Shown in pieces: positions 15,532-23,878 of a stretch of 38,265 bases of DNA. The number at the start of each line of letters is the position of its first letter. Position 1 is the first letter of the stretch. This stretch comes from 66-474 sp035688305 (GTDB lineage: Bacteria; Pseudomonadota; Gammaproteobacteria; Xanthomonadales; Rhodanobacteraceae), in contig DASSNC010000141.1 of the NCBI GenBank assembly GCA_035688305.1, forward strand, positions 1 to 38,265, in the 5' to 3' direction. Position numbers and translations under genes: made by a program. A model generated the notes under the pieces. That model saw nothing but the letters and a program-made list of their open reading frames with translations. It did no database searches and was not told the origin of the DNA.

Positions 15532-16494
15532 ATGGCCGTCGATCTGTTGTCCGACGCGCTTACGCTGGTGCGGCTGACGGGCGGATTGATCTTTCGTGTC
15601 GATGTTCGCGGGCCATGGGGGGTTACCGCGTGTCCCAGCGTCGACAAATTTGCCTCGTTGCTTCCTGCCGGCACCAACCACGTCGTTTCCTTCCACGTGG
15701 TGCTGGAAGGAAATTGCTGGATCCGCCTCGACTCGCCGGAGTGGGTACCGGTCAAGACGGGCGATGCAATGGTCGTGGTGCACGGCGACTCGCACGAGGT
15801 CGCCGACCGGCCAGGTCGCCCGACCGTGCCGCTCGCCACGATGCTCGGCGGCCAATCCGTGCTGGACCTGCGGCACGCCAGTTTCGAAACCGGTGCTGGC
15901 CCCGTGACCGCGGTACTGTGCGGCTTCCTGGGATGCGACCGTCGGGCTTTCGAGCCCTTGTTCACCTCGCTGCCACGGATGTTCAAGTCAACGCTCGACG
16001 AACCACTGCGGAAGTTGGTGGAATTTACGATTGCCGAAACGCTGGATGATCGCCCCGGGTCGGCGTGCCTGCGGGTGCGCCTTGCCGAATTGTTGTTCAT
16101 GGGCGCCCTGCGCGCCCACATGCAGACGTTGCCCGCAGACGCCACCGGCTGGCTGGCCGGCGTGCAAGATCCGCTGGTCGGGCGCGCGCTGCGTGCGCTG
16201 CACGCCGAACCGTGCCGGCGCTGGTCGGTGGACGAACTTGCAGTGGCCATCGCCACCTCGCGGTCGGTGCTGGCAGATCGCTTCCGGACGATCATTGGCG
16301 AACCGCCGATGCACTACCTGACGCGGTTGCGCATGCAACTTGCCGCGCGCCGGCTCACGGAAGGCCGGCAAAGCATTGCTTGCGTGGCCGACGATGTCGG
16401 CTACGATTCGAGCGCCGCCTTCCAGCGCGCCTTCAAGCGTTGTTTTGGCGAGCCGCCAGCTGCGTGGCGTCGGCATGCCGTTACCCGGCATTGA
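15532..16494 (+). CDS. AraC-family regulator with cupin-type sensor
   Basis: This 320-residue regulator has an N-terminal cupin-like domain of the AraC_binding/cupin_6 type (about residues 5-170) and a C-terminal double helix-turn-helix (about 218-315: WSVDELAVAIATSRSVLADRF, then RQSIACVADDVGYDSSAAFQRAFKR). The last segment is the standard AraC signature ending FGEPPAAWRR. ATG 15532 has GGAGGCGGAG upstream; an in-frame ATG at 15502 is possible. A TATAAT at 15487-15492 could be its -10, though no good -35 is seen. It diverges from mddA across about 200 bases, so mddA is a likely target. The effector is unknown. Confidence 0.85.
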   Translation: MAVDLLSDALTLVRLTGGLIFRVDVRGPWGVTACPSVDKFASLLPAGTNHVVSFHVVLEGNCWIRLDSPEWVPVKTGDAMVVVHGDSHEVADRPGRPTVPLATMLGGQSVLDLRHASFETGAGPVTAVLCGFLGCDRRAFEPLFTSLPRMFKSTLDEPLRKLVEFTIAETLDDRPGSACLRVRLAELLFMGALRAHMQTLPADATGWLAGVQDPLVGRALRALHAEPCRRWSVDELAVAIATSRSVLADRFRTIIGEPPMHYLTRLRMQLAARRLTEGRQSIACVADDVGYDSSAAFQRAFKRCFGEPPAAWRRHAVTRH

Positions 16495-16621
16495 TGACGG
16501 TCGTGGCGACCGACGCCTCCTTCCACCCTCTGTTGCGGCTAGCGGCCAACTCGCACCCGGTCCCACGCCCACCACGGTCGCAGGCCGTCGCCTTCGTCCA
16601 GGGCCTGCAAATGGCGGACAC

Positions 16622-18061
16622 TCACAGCGCCGACAGGAACGCCACCAGATCGCGCTTCTGTTGCTCCGTCATGCCGATGTTGAAGCGCGTGTCGTAGAAA
16701 TTGACGACATCGCGCAAACTTGCCGCCGAACCGTTGTGGAAATACGGCGCGCGCGCCGCAAGGCCGCGCAGGTTCGGGCCCTTGAACTTGCCGATGTCGG
16801 CCCACTTGCCGGTCAGCATGGCGAGGCCCGGATCGGTGGTCTGCACCGTCTGTCCAGTCTGGATGTTGGTCAACGTGTACAGCGGCATGTCAGACGTGCG
16901 GCGGCTGGCATCGGCGATGCCGATGTTGAGCGGTGCCGCGACCGAGTGGTTGCCGATGTTCGGCGAGTCGTGGCAGGTGCCGCAGGTGCCGCGGATGACG
17001 GGCTGGCCGGTCGCATCGTTCAAACCGGCGACGCCGGTGATGTTGAACTGCAGCGAGTTGAAGACGTCCTGGCCGCGCGCGATCGCGGCGCGCGCCCACG
17101 CCCGCGAATTGAAGCGGCCTTGCGGGTCGGGATCGCGCCAATGGTCGAACAGGCGGATCACCTTCGGATCAAACGCATCGCCGGTCGGGTCGTGGCCGAG
17201 TGCATCATTGATGCCCACCCAGAACTTCTGCTGGGCGAGGATGTCGGCACCACCCATCGCGTTGTTGCTGTTCAGCCAGCCCGCGTCGAGGTCGAAGACC
17301 TGCGCGGTGAACAGATGCACCTCGAAGTCGACGATGCTGTCGACGGTTGCCGCGCTGGGTGCGGTGCCGGCCTGCTCGTGTCCGAGGACTGCGTCGAGTG
17401 CCTGCGAGGCAAGACTGGCACGGATGTCTTCGTGGTCGATGCCCATTTCCATCGGTGGCACGAAGGGCGCGAAGGTCTCGCGTCCGTCCCACATCATCGC
17501 GGTGTCCCAGATCAGGTTGGTGGCCGGCAGTGGGCGCCGGAACAATGACAGTTGGGCCGCGCTGGCGAAGTGGTAGGGATCGTCGACGGCCGTGAGGCGA
17601 AACTCGGCGTTCGCCGGCATCGGCATGCCGACCCGGATCACGCCGTGGTCCATCAACATCGAATACGCGGTGGCGCGGGCGGCAAGCGTGGACACGTTCG
17701 CGAGCGGCGAGTCCGCACCATCCACGAGACGGAAGATGGGATCGGTGCCCTGGGTAGCCCAGAAGCGCTGGCGCACTTCCGTAGCCGAAATCGTCCACCC
17801 CTCCGCTTGGCGGTGGCAGGAATCGCAGGAGCGTCCGTTGCTGCCAAGGCTTTGGAAGAACGGGTTGTGTGTGTCGATCTGGCCCGTGGGCGTATTGGTC
17901 TGCAGCCGTCCGGAAGGATCCGGCGTGATCAAGGGGTCCGCCGCGGGCCGCCGCGGAAACGTCTGGGCGTGGACTGCGCCTGCAGCGGTCAGCAGTGCGG
18001 TGAAAATCGCGGCGGAAATCTTCAGGCAGACTGTCGATCGCGTGGCATTCCGGCGTGGCAT
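16622..18061 (-). CDS. Di-heme cytochrome c peroxidase/MauG-like protein
   Basis: This 479-residue periplasmic protein has a signal peptide ending near GAVHA (about residue 32). Two heme c sites are visible: CDSCH (C79, C82, H83) and CGTCH (C360, C363, H364). The MWDGRE motif (190-195) and the ARAPYFHNGSAASL motif near the C-terminus are typical of the CCP/MauG family. The family reduces hydrogen peroxide or oxidises proteins and substrates. At 479 residues it is longer than classical CcpA (about 320), like the larger MauG-related group. ATG 18061 is preceded by GGGAG; a longer in-frame form would place charged sequence before the signal peptide. It has no clear operon partner. Confidence 0.85.
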   Translation of the reverse strand: MPRRNATRSTVCLKISAAIFTALLTAAGAVHAQTFPRRPAADPLITPDPSGRLQTNTPTGQIDTHNPFFQSLGSNGRSCDSCHRQAEGWTISATEVRQRFWATQGTDPIFRLVDGADSPLANVSTLAARATAYSMLMDHGVIRVGMPMPANAEFRLTAVDDPYHFASAAQLSLFRRPLPATNLIWDTAMMWDGRETFAPFVPPMEMGIDHEDIRASLASQALDAVLGHEQAGTAPSAATVDSIVDFEVHLFTAQVFDLDAGWLNSNNAMGGADILAQQKFWVGINDALGHDPTGDAFDPKVIRLFDHWRDPDPQGRFNSRAWARAAIARGQDVFNSLQFNITGVAGLNDATGQPVIRGTCGTCHDSPNIGNHSVAAPLNIGIADASRRTSDMPLYTLTNIQTGQTVQTTDPGLAMLTGKWADIGKFKGPNLRGLAARAPYFHNGSAASLRDVVNFYDTRFNIGMTEQQKRDLVAFLSAL

Positions 18062-18212
18062 CCCGATTCTCCCAAGGTCGAGCGCGCCCGAATGTGGCGC
18101 TGGTACCCCGGAGAACACCGGCGCGCGGCGGATTGCGACATCGAGTAGCCGGCTGGGGCCTGCGGCACGCGACTGCAGTCACGGCGGCCCCGCGGCATGG
18201 CGTTGGCGGGTC

Positions 18213-21026
18213 CTAGTTCAGGATGGTGCCGCAGCTCGCCACTGGGTGATTCAGCGAGGCGTGCGCCAGGGCGAGGCGCGGATGGGCAGCGAGGCCGGCC
18301 TGGGTAGCCGTCGCCCAGACTGCGCGCGCCTGCGCGGTCGCGTCGGCACAGTCCCCCGCCTGCGCGGTGGCAAGCGCCAGCCACAGCTGTGCCGCGAGCA
18401 GGCGCGGATGCGTGGGTTGCAGTTCGGTGTCGGCGCGCTGGATCGCCTGCGTCAGGCGCGCACGCGCCTTGGCGGGAGTGCCTTCGTGCAACTCCACCCG
18501 GGCCAGCAAGGTATGTACCCACAACAACATCGGATCGTTGCGGGTCGCCACTGCGGCAAGGTGCTGGTCCACGGTTGCGCGCAAATCGCCGGGGCATTCA
18601 GGTCCCGGCGACTCCGTGCAGGCCAGCAGCAGGCGCGCCTCGGCGATCAGGGGCGGCATCTTGTAGGCGCGTGTGCGCAAGCCGGTGATCGCACCGGGGA
18701 GCAACGCGCGCGCCAGCGCCGGCTTGCCCTCAAGCAGGTCAATGCCGGCCAGTTCGCTGTCCACCCGGCCGGCCCGCATGCGGTTGTCGGGCGCACTTCC
18801 ATACAACACCTTGGCTTGCTCGAAGAGATGTCTGGCGCCCACCACGTCTCCCGCTTCGAGCAGACCCAGCGCCGTGGTTTCCAGGGAATCACCGTGCAAG
18901 GGCGTGTTCGCACCGAATCCGGCTGCCGACCATGCTCGCGCACGCGCGCAATCGGCGTTCGCGCTCTCGCGATCCGCGCGCAGCCCATCGAGCGCGCAGG
19001 CCTTCTGCGCCGTGTACACCATCGACAATTGCGGGCGGCTGCCGATGCGTTGGTAAGCCGCCATGGCTTGCGTGAACAGTTTGTGCGCCTCGTTCCAATG
19101 TCCGGCCCGGTAGTTGGCCGACGCCCAGCCCGCCAGCGCCAGCGTGGACTCACTGCTGTACGGGCCGAAGTGCGCCAGCTCGAATTCGCGCGTCTTGCGC
19201 CACATCGCGATGGCTTCGTCGTAGCGCTCCAGGCCTTCGAGCTCGGAAGCGACGTCGTTGTAGCCGATGCCGACGCGCGGGTCGTCGGGGCCCCACGTCG
19301 CGATGCGTTCACGCAGTGCTTCACGCGACAGCGCCAGCGCGGACTCGCCATGGCCTTCGATGTCTTCGACCGCCGCCAGCGGTTCCAGCAGATCGATCAT
19401 GGCTTCGCCGTGGGCGCCCTGCGCCAGCAAGCGCCGGTGCGCCAGCCTCAGGTCGGCACCGCCATCGGCGTAGTCCTCTGCGCGCACTGCAGCGTAGCCA
19501 CGCGCGATGTGTGCACGGATCGAATTGATGTCGGTCGGTGGCAACGAACGCTCCGCCAAGGTGACCGCCTGATCGGCGAGCTTGCGCGATTGCGGGATGT
19601 CGCCGAGGTTTTCATACAGGCGTGAAAACATCGCCAGCAGGTCGACGCGTTCGGCGACCCCGAGCTGCGGCGAGTGGTCGAGCCTGGCAACGCCATGCGC
19701 CAGCAGTTCGGTGAGGCTTGGTTGCTTCGCCGTCGCCACGCCGTAGCGGATGGGCGCAAACAGGCTCTCGACGAAATCCCTGACAGTGTTGGCACGCGTC
19801 GCCTGCTGTTGCGCGAGCTCGGCTTGCTGGCGTGCGAGGCGTGCCTGCCACACCGCCACCGACGCGGACGTCAGGATGGCGACCAGCAGGATCGCGGCTG
19901 CGGCCACGCCGCGGCGATGGCGGGCGATGAAGCGCCGGGCGCGATACCGGCGTGACGGTGGATGCGCGCGCACCGGCATGCCATCGAGATAGCGTTCGAT
20001 GTCTTCCGCGAGCGCACCGGCCGAACCGTAGCGATGCTCCGGTTCCTGTGCCGTCGCCTTGGCGGCGATATTGGCAAGGTCACCACGCAGCGCCCGTTGT
20101 GCGCGCGCGGGCGGTACTGGCACGCCTGCAACACCCGTCGCAAGGCTCGCTCCCGTGCGTAAATCCAACGCGTCGCCGCGCTCGCCGGTCAGCACTTCAC
20201 GCAACAGCACGCCGAGCGCGTACACGTCGGTCGCGGTGGTGATGGTCGCGCCCGGCAGGAACTGTTCCGGAGCGGCGTACGCCGGTGTCAGCGCGCGGTG
20301 GCGTGTGCGGGTTGCGTCCTCGCTGTCGTCCAGCAGCTTGGCAATGCCGAAGTCGAGCAACTTCACCGCGCCGTCCGCCGTCACCATGACGTTGGAGGGT
20401 TTCAGGTCGCGGTGCACGATCAGGGCGCGGTGTGCCGACTCGACTGCGCGGCACGCCTGCAGGAACAGGATCAGGCGCTGCCGCTCGGACAGCCCGCGCT
20501 CGACCACGTGGCGGGTGATCGGCACGCCATCGACCAGTTCCAATGCGATGTAGGCGAGGCCGTTGTCGGCGGCACCACCCTCGATCAGGCGGGCGATGCC
20601 CGGATGCCGCAGGCGGGCGAGCGCTTCCCGTTCGTGATGGAAGCGGCGCCGTGCCTCGGCGGTATACAGGCCGCGTGCCAGCAACTTGAGGGCGACGTGC
20701 TGGCGCACGCCGGCGACGTCGCGGAAGGCACGAAAAACCGTCGACGAGCCGCCCTCACCCAGCACCTCAGCCAGCTCGAACGGGCCGATCCGGCTGCCCG
20801 CGGGCAGCGGTTCGTCGGGCTCGATCTCACCGATCGCGGCGGCCGCGCTGGCCGCGTCGCCCAGCGCCAGCCACTCGCCCTCGCCGGCATCGGCGGTCAG
20901 CATGCGCTCAATCTGCGTGCGCCACGCCGGATCGCTGCATTGTGCGTCGAGCAGCTGATCGCGCGCCTGCGCCGGCAGCGGCAATGCCTGTTCGAAGAGC
21001 TCGCGCAATGTCGGGGTGGCGTCCAC
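18213..21026 (-). CDS. Transmembrane Ser/Thr protein kinase with TPR-like C-terminal domain
   Basis: This is a 937-residue Hanks-type kinase. Residues about 80-350 carry VLGEGGSSTVFRAF (88-101), the ATP-binding K114, HRDLKPSN (205-212, catalytic D207), DFG (225-227) and APE (252-254). All catalytic residues are present. A single membrane segment at about 373-393 is followed by a coiled segment and about 500 residues of helical repeats that look like TPRs, probably extracytoplasmic. Start GTG 21026 has CGGAG before it. It lies 60 bases after an ECF sigma factor gene of the type that is commonly paired with such kinases, so the two probably form one signalling operon. Target proteins and signal are unknown. 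Confidence 0.9.
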   Translation of the reverse strand: MDATPTLRELFEQALPLPAQARDQLLDAQCSDPAWRTQIERMLTADAGEGEWLALGDAASAAAAIGEIEPDEPLPAGSRIGPFELAEVLGEGGSSTVFRAFRDVAGVRQHVALKLLARGLYTAEARRRFHHEREALARLRHPGIARLIEGGAADNGLAYIALELVDGVPITRHVVERGLSERQRLILFLQACRAVESAHRALIVHRDLKPSNVMVTADGAVKLLDFGIAKLLDDSEDATRTRHRALTPAYAAPEQFLPGATITTATDVYALGVLLREVLTGERGDALDLRTGASLATGVAGVPVPPARAQRALRGDLANIAAKATAQEPEHRYGSAGALAEDIERYLDGMPVRAHPPSRRYRARRFIARHRRGVAAAAILLVAILTSASVAVWQARLARQQAELAQQQATRANTVRDFVESLFAPIRYGVATAKQPSLTELLAHGVARLDHSPQLGVAERVDLLAMFSRLYENLGDIPQSRKLADQAVTLAERSLPPTDINSIRAHIARGYAAVRAEDYADGGADLRLAHRRLLAQGAHGEAMIDLLEPLAAVEDIEGHGESALALSREALRERIATWGPDDPRVGIGYNDVASELEGLERYDEAIAMWRKTREFELAHFGPYSSESTLALAGWASANYRAGHWNEAHKLFTQAMAAYQRIGSRPQLSMVYTAQKACALDGLRADRESANADCARARAWSAAGFGANTPLHGDSLETTALGLLEAGDVVGARHLFEQAKVLYGSAPDNRMRAGRVDSELAGIDLLEGKPALARALLPGAITGLRTRAYKMPPLIAEARLLLACTESPGPECPGDLRATVDQHLAAVATRNDPMLLWVHTLLARVELHEGTPAKARARLTQAIQRADTELQPTHPRLLAAQLWLALATAQAGDCADATAQARAVWATATQAGLAAHPRLALAHASLNHPVASCGTILN

Positions 21027-21086
21027 TTTGGCGGCTCCGGTAACGTCTTTCCATTAACCCCGTGTGGCTGCGACTTGCGACGTGGC

Positions 21087-21620
21087 TCAAGTCATTTGCG
21101 CTTGCATGAATGCGCGTGCGAAGCGCCAGTCCCGATCGATGGTGCGGCGTGCAAGCCCCAGCGTTTCGGCGACCTGTTCCAGACTCAAGCCCGCGAAGTA
21201 GCGCAGCTCGACCACCTTGGCCGCACGCGTGTCGGCGGCTTCCAGTGCGTCGAGCGCGGCATCGAGTGCCAAAGCCTGTTCAGCCGTATCGATGGCCAAT
21301 TGCAGGTCGCGGTCGTCCAGGGTCACGCGGTTCCACTGGCCCCCGGCGCGCAGGCGCAGGCGGTCGCGCGCACGGTTGATCAACAGATGCCGCATCGCGC
21401 GTGCCGCGTAAGCGAAAAATTGCGCGGGCTCCTGGAATTGCAATCCATCACGTTCACCCATGCGCAGGTACAGCTCGTGCACCAGTTCGGTGGTGGCCAG
21501 GGTTTCATTGCGGCGGCGCCCGGCCAGGCGCCGCGAGGCCATCGCCTTCAGGCGATCGTAGACCTCGGCGAACAGCGCGTCGGTCGTAGTTCCGGGCTGT
21601 TCCTGACGCAATGCGACCAT
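21087..21620 (-). CDS. ECF sigma factor of the kinase-associated type
   Basis: This 177-residue sigma-70 family factor contains region 2 (about residues 15-90: LFAEVYDRLKAMASR, ELVHELYLRM, FFAYAARAMRHLLINRARDR) and region 4 (about 115-172: VVELRYFAGLSLEQVAETLG, then TIDRDWRFARAF). The pattern fits the TIGR02999-like ECF group, whose genes usually sit next to Ser/Thr kinases instead of anti-sigma factors. ATG 21620 has AGGGAGG upstream; the longer form to 21674 adds non-conserved residues. The following gene is the kinase at 18213-21026. No anti-sigma gene is present, so control by phosphorylation or by expression level is inferred. Confidence 0.88.
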   Translation of the reverse strand: MVALRQEQPGTTTDALFAEVYDRLKAMASRRLAGRRRNETLATTELVHELYLRMGERDGLQFQEPAQFFAYAARAMRHLLINRARDRLRLRAGGQWNRVTLDDRDLQLAIDTAEQALALDAALDALEAADTRAAKVVELRYFAGLSLEQVAETLGLARRTIDRDWRFARAFMQAQMT

Positions 21621-21716
21621 GGGGAGCCTCCCTACCCACGCACGCTCCGTGTGGACGGGGGCAGCCTCACGCAAAACGGATGCGAACGCAAGCGTGGGCC
21701 GCCAGCTGTTGCGCCG

Positions 21717-22997
21717 TCAGCCCTCGACCATGGCTTTCCAGCTGTCTTTGGCCTGCTGCCGCCAATACTCGGCCTGGGCGCCCAGATAACCGAACGGCCG
21801 CCAGACGTTGTCCAGGCCATATCCAGAAAATTCTCGCCAACCTTCATCACCTTGCGCGATGGCCGCGGCGAGGAACTCGCCAGCGGCGCAAGTCGGCGCG
21901 GTGCCATGGCCGCCGAAGGCCTGCATCCACCACAGGCCGTCGCCGCGCGTTCCGAGCTGCGGCATCTGGTGGCGTGCGTAGCTCATCAGGCCTGACCAGG
22001 CGTATTCGATCTGCACGCCTTCGAGCTGCGGAAATACCTTCAGCAGGTCGCGCAGCAGCAGCCGTTTTACCGCGTGCGGTGAACGGTTGCGGATGGAAAT
22101 GCGCCCACCCCACAGCAGCCGCGTATCCTTGAGCGCACGGTAATAATCGAACGCGAAGCGCGTGTCATAGACGGCGGCTTCGGTGTGCAGGCACTCGTTG
22201 AGACGCGCGCCCAGCGGCTCGGTCGTCATCACGTAGGTGGCGATCGGCAACACCGCGCGGTCAACTTGCTGATCGAGCTGCGCGAGATAGCCGCCACAGG
22301 CCAGCACTACGGTCTGCGCTTGCACTTCGCCCGCGTCGGTTTGCACTCGCCAGGCCGCGCCCTCGCGTTGCACGTTGTGTACACGGCTGTGTTCGTGCAC
22401 GCGCACGCCCTGCCCTTGCGCCGCCCGCACCATGCCGTGCAGGTAGTCGATGGGTTGCAGGTGCAAGGCGTTCCGCTCGAACAGGCCATCGTGGTAGCGC
22501 TGGCTGTGGACCAGTGTGCGCAGCTGGTCTTCCGGCAGCCACTCCCAGCGGACACCGTAGTGTTCTGCGAGCAATCGCTGGCGCACGGCGAGCACTCCCG
22601 GATCGCGGAACCAGTTCGCCCAGATCACTCCGGCGTACAGCGCATCGCATTCGATCGAATAGCGTGCAATCCGCTCGCGGATCAGGCGCACCGCGTCGAT
22701 CGTGGCGCCGTACAGTCTTCGCGCGCGCTCGGGTCCGAGTTGGCGCAGCAGCGCGTCCTCGCCGAGCGAATAGCCACCGAATACGAAGCCGCCGTTGCGG
22801 CCCGACGCACCGTGGCCAATTCCATCCCGTTCCAGCACCACCACGTCGCGCACGCCGCGTTCGGCCAACCCCAACGCAAGGCACACCCCGGCGTAACCGC
22901 CACCGACGATGGCGACGCGTGCATCGGACTTGCCTGCGAGTGGTGGCAGTGGCTCGAAGGGGCGAGCGCTGGCCTGGTACCAAGTTTGCGGCGTCAT
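21717..22997 (-). CDS. FAD-dependent amine/amino-acid oxidoreductase (PuuB/DadA-like)
   Basis: This 426-residue flavoprotein of the DAO family has the dinucleotide-binding motif VAIVGGGYAG (28-37), a following E in VVVLERDGIG, and the GHGASGRNGGFV segment typical of gamma-glutamylputrescine oxidase-like enzymes. The C-terminal part shows EYAWSGLMSYARHQMPQLG and a GGHGTAPT FAD-contact motif. It probably oxidises a secondary amine or amino acid with release of H2O2, perhaps a polyamine derivative. ATG 22997 lies 14 bases after the galU stop, so it is likely the last gene of the polysaccharide operon by position, though functionally unrelated. The exact substrate cannot be assigned. Confidence 0.82.
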   Translation of the reverse strand: MTPQTWYQASARPFEPLPPLAGKSDARVAIVGGGYAGVCLALGLAERGVRDVVVLERDGIGHGASGRNGGFVFGGYSLGEDALLRQLGPERARRLYGATIDAVRLIRERIARYSIECDALYAGVIWANWFRDPGVLAVRQRLLAEHYGVRWEWLPEDQLRTLVHSQRYHDGLFERNALHLQPIDYLHGMVRAAQGQGVRVHEHSRVHNVQREGAAWRVQTDAGEVQAQTVVLACGGYLAQLDQQVDRAVLPIATYVMTTEPLGARLNECLHTEAAVYDTRFAFDYYRALKDTRLLWGGRISIRNRSPHAVKRLLLRDLLKVFPQLEGVQIEYAWSGLMSYARHQMPQLGTRGDGLWWMQAFGGHGTAPTCAAGEFLAAAIAQGDEGWREFSGYGLDNVWRPFGYLGAQAEYWRQQAKDSWKAMVEG

Positions 22998-23011
22998 CCG
23001 CTCGCCTGCCT

Positions 23012-23857
23012 TTATCCGCCGACGAGCTTGCGTAGCTCGGGATCCCTGGATGCGAAGTGCAACGTGGCGCGCACCATGCCGGCCTTGCTGCCGCAGTCGA
23101 AGCGATGCCCGTCAAAGCGATGCGCCAGCACTGGCATTTCCCCGAGCAGGGCTGCAATCGCGTCGGTCAGCTGGATCTCGCCGCCGGCGCCCGGCGTGGT
23201 TCTTTCCAGCAAGTCAAAGATGCGCGCCGGCAACACGTAGCGGCCGACCACGGCAAGGTTGGACGGCGCGTCCTCGGGTTTCGGTTTTTCGACCATGTGG
23301 CGAATGCGATCGCCGCCGGCCTCGACATCCACGATCCCGTACTTGCCGGTGTCGGCATGTGGCACTTCCTCGACTGCCAGCACGCCGGTCTTGCCGTCGG
23401 CTGCACGCTGCGCCATCTGCCGCAGCGCAGAGGGGCCGCCCTCGTTCACGATCAGGTCGTCCGGCAGGATGATGCCGAAGGATTCGTCGCCGATCACCGC
23501 CTTGGTGCACAGCACGGCATGGCCGAGTCCGAGCGCCTGTTCCTGGGTCACGTACACGCAGCGGACGTGCTTGGGCAGCAAGCCCTGCACCATCGCCAAC
23601 AGTTCCAGTTTGCCGGCGTGCTCAAGAGTTTCCTCGAGTTCATAAGCCGAGTCGAAATAGTCCGCAATCGAATGCTTGTAGCGGTTGGTGACGAACACCA
23701 GGGTGTCGGCACCTGCGTCAACCGCTTCGTCCACGGCGTACTGGATCAAGGGGCGGTCGATCACCGGCAGCATTTCCTTGGCGACCACCTTGGTGGCCGG
23801 CAGGAAGCGCGTGCCGAGTCCAGCCACGGGGAATACCACTTTGCGCAATCGGTTCAC
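23012..23857 (-). CDS. galU: UTP-glucose-1-phosphate uridylyltransferase
   Basis: This enzyme makes UDP-glucose from UTP and glucose-1-phosphate for LPS, polysaccharide and trehalose synthesis. Residues 4-23 hold the nucleotidyltransferase signature (VVFPVAGLGTRFLPATK), followed by PLIQYAVDEAVDAG, GLGHAVLC and DLIVNEGGPS. The length of about 281 matches GalU. I chose GTG 23857 because AAGGA lies 7 bases before it; an in-frame GTG at 23878 directly after the previous stop has no ribosome-binding site. It follows the WbpM/CapD-like gene by 21 bases, in one operon. Confidence 0.93.
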   Translation of the reverse strand: MNRLRKVVFPVAGLGTRFLPATKVVAKEMLPVIDRPLIQYAVDEAVDAGADTLVFVTNRYKHSIADYFDSAYELEETLEHAGKLELLAMVQGLLPKHVRCVYVTQEQALGLGHAVLCTKAVIGDESFGIILPDDLIVNEGGPSALRQMAQRAADGKTGVLAVEEVPHADTGKYGIVDVEAGGDRIRHMVEKPKPEDAPSNLAVVGRYVLPARIFDLLERTTPGAGGEIQLTDAIAALLGEMPVLAHRFDGHRFDCGSKAGMVRATLHFASRDPELRKLVGG

Positions 23858-23878
23858 TTCGATTTCCTTTGTGTTCAC

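Noticed and set aside
16495..16621. Possible terminator or small gene between the AraC-type gene and the peroxidase
   Set aside because: No clear hairpin with U-tract and no credible reading frame; nothing reported.
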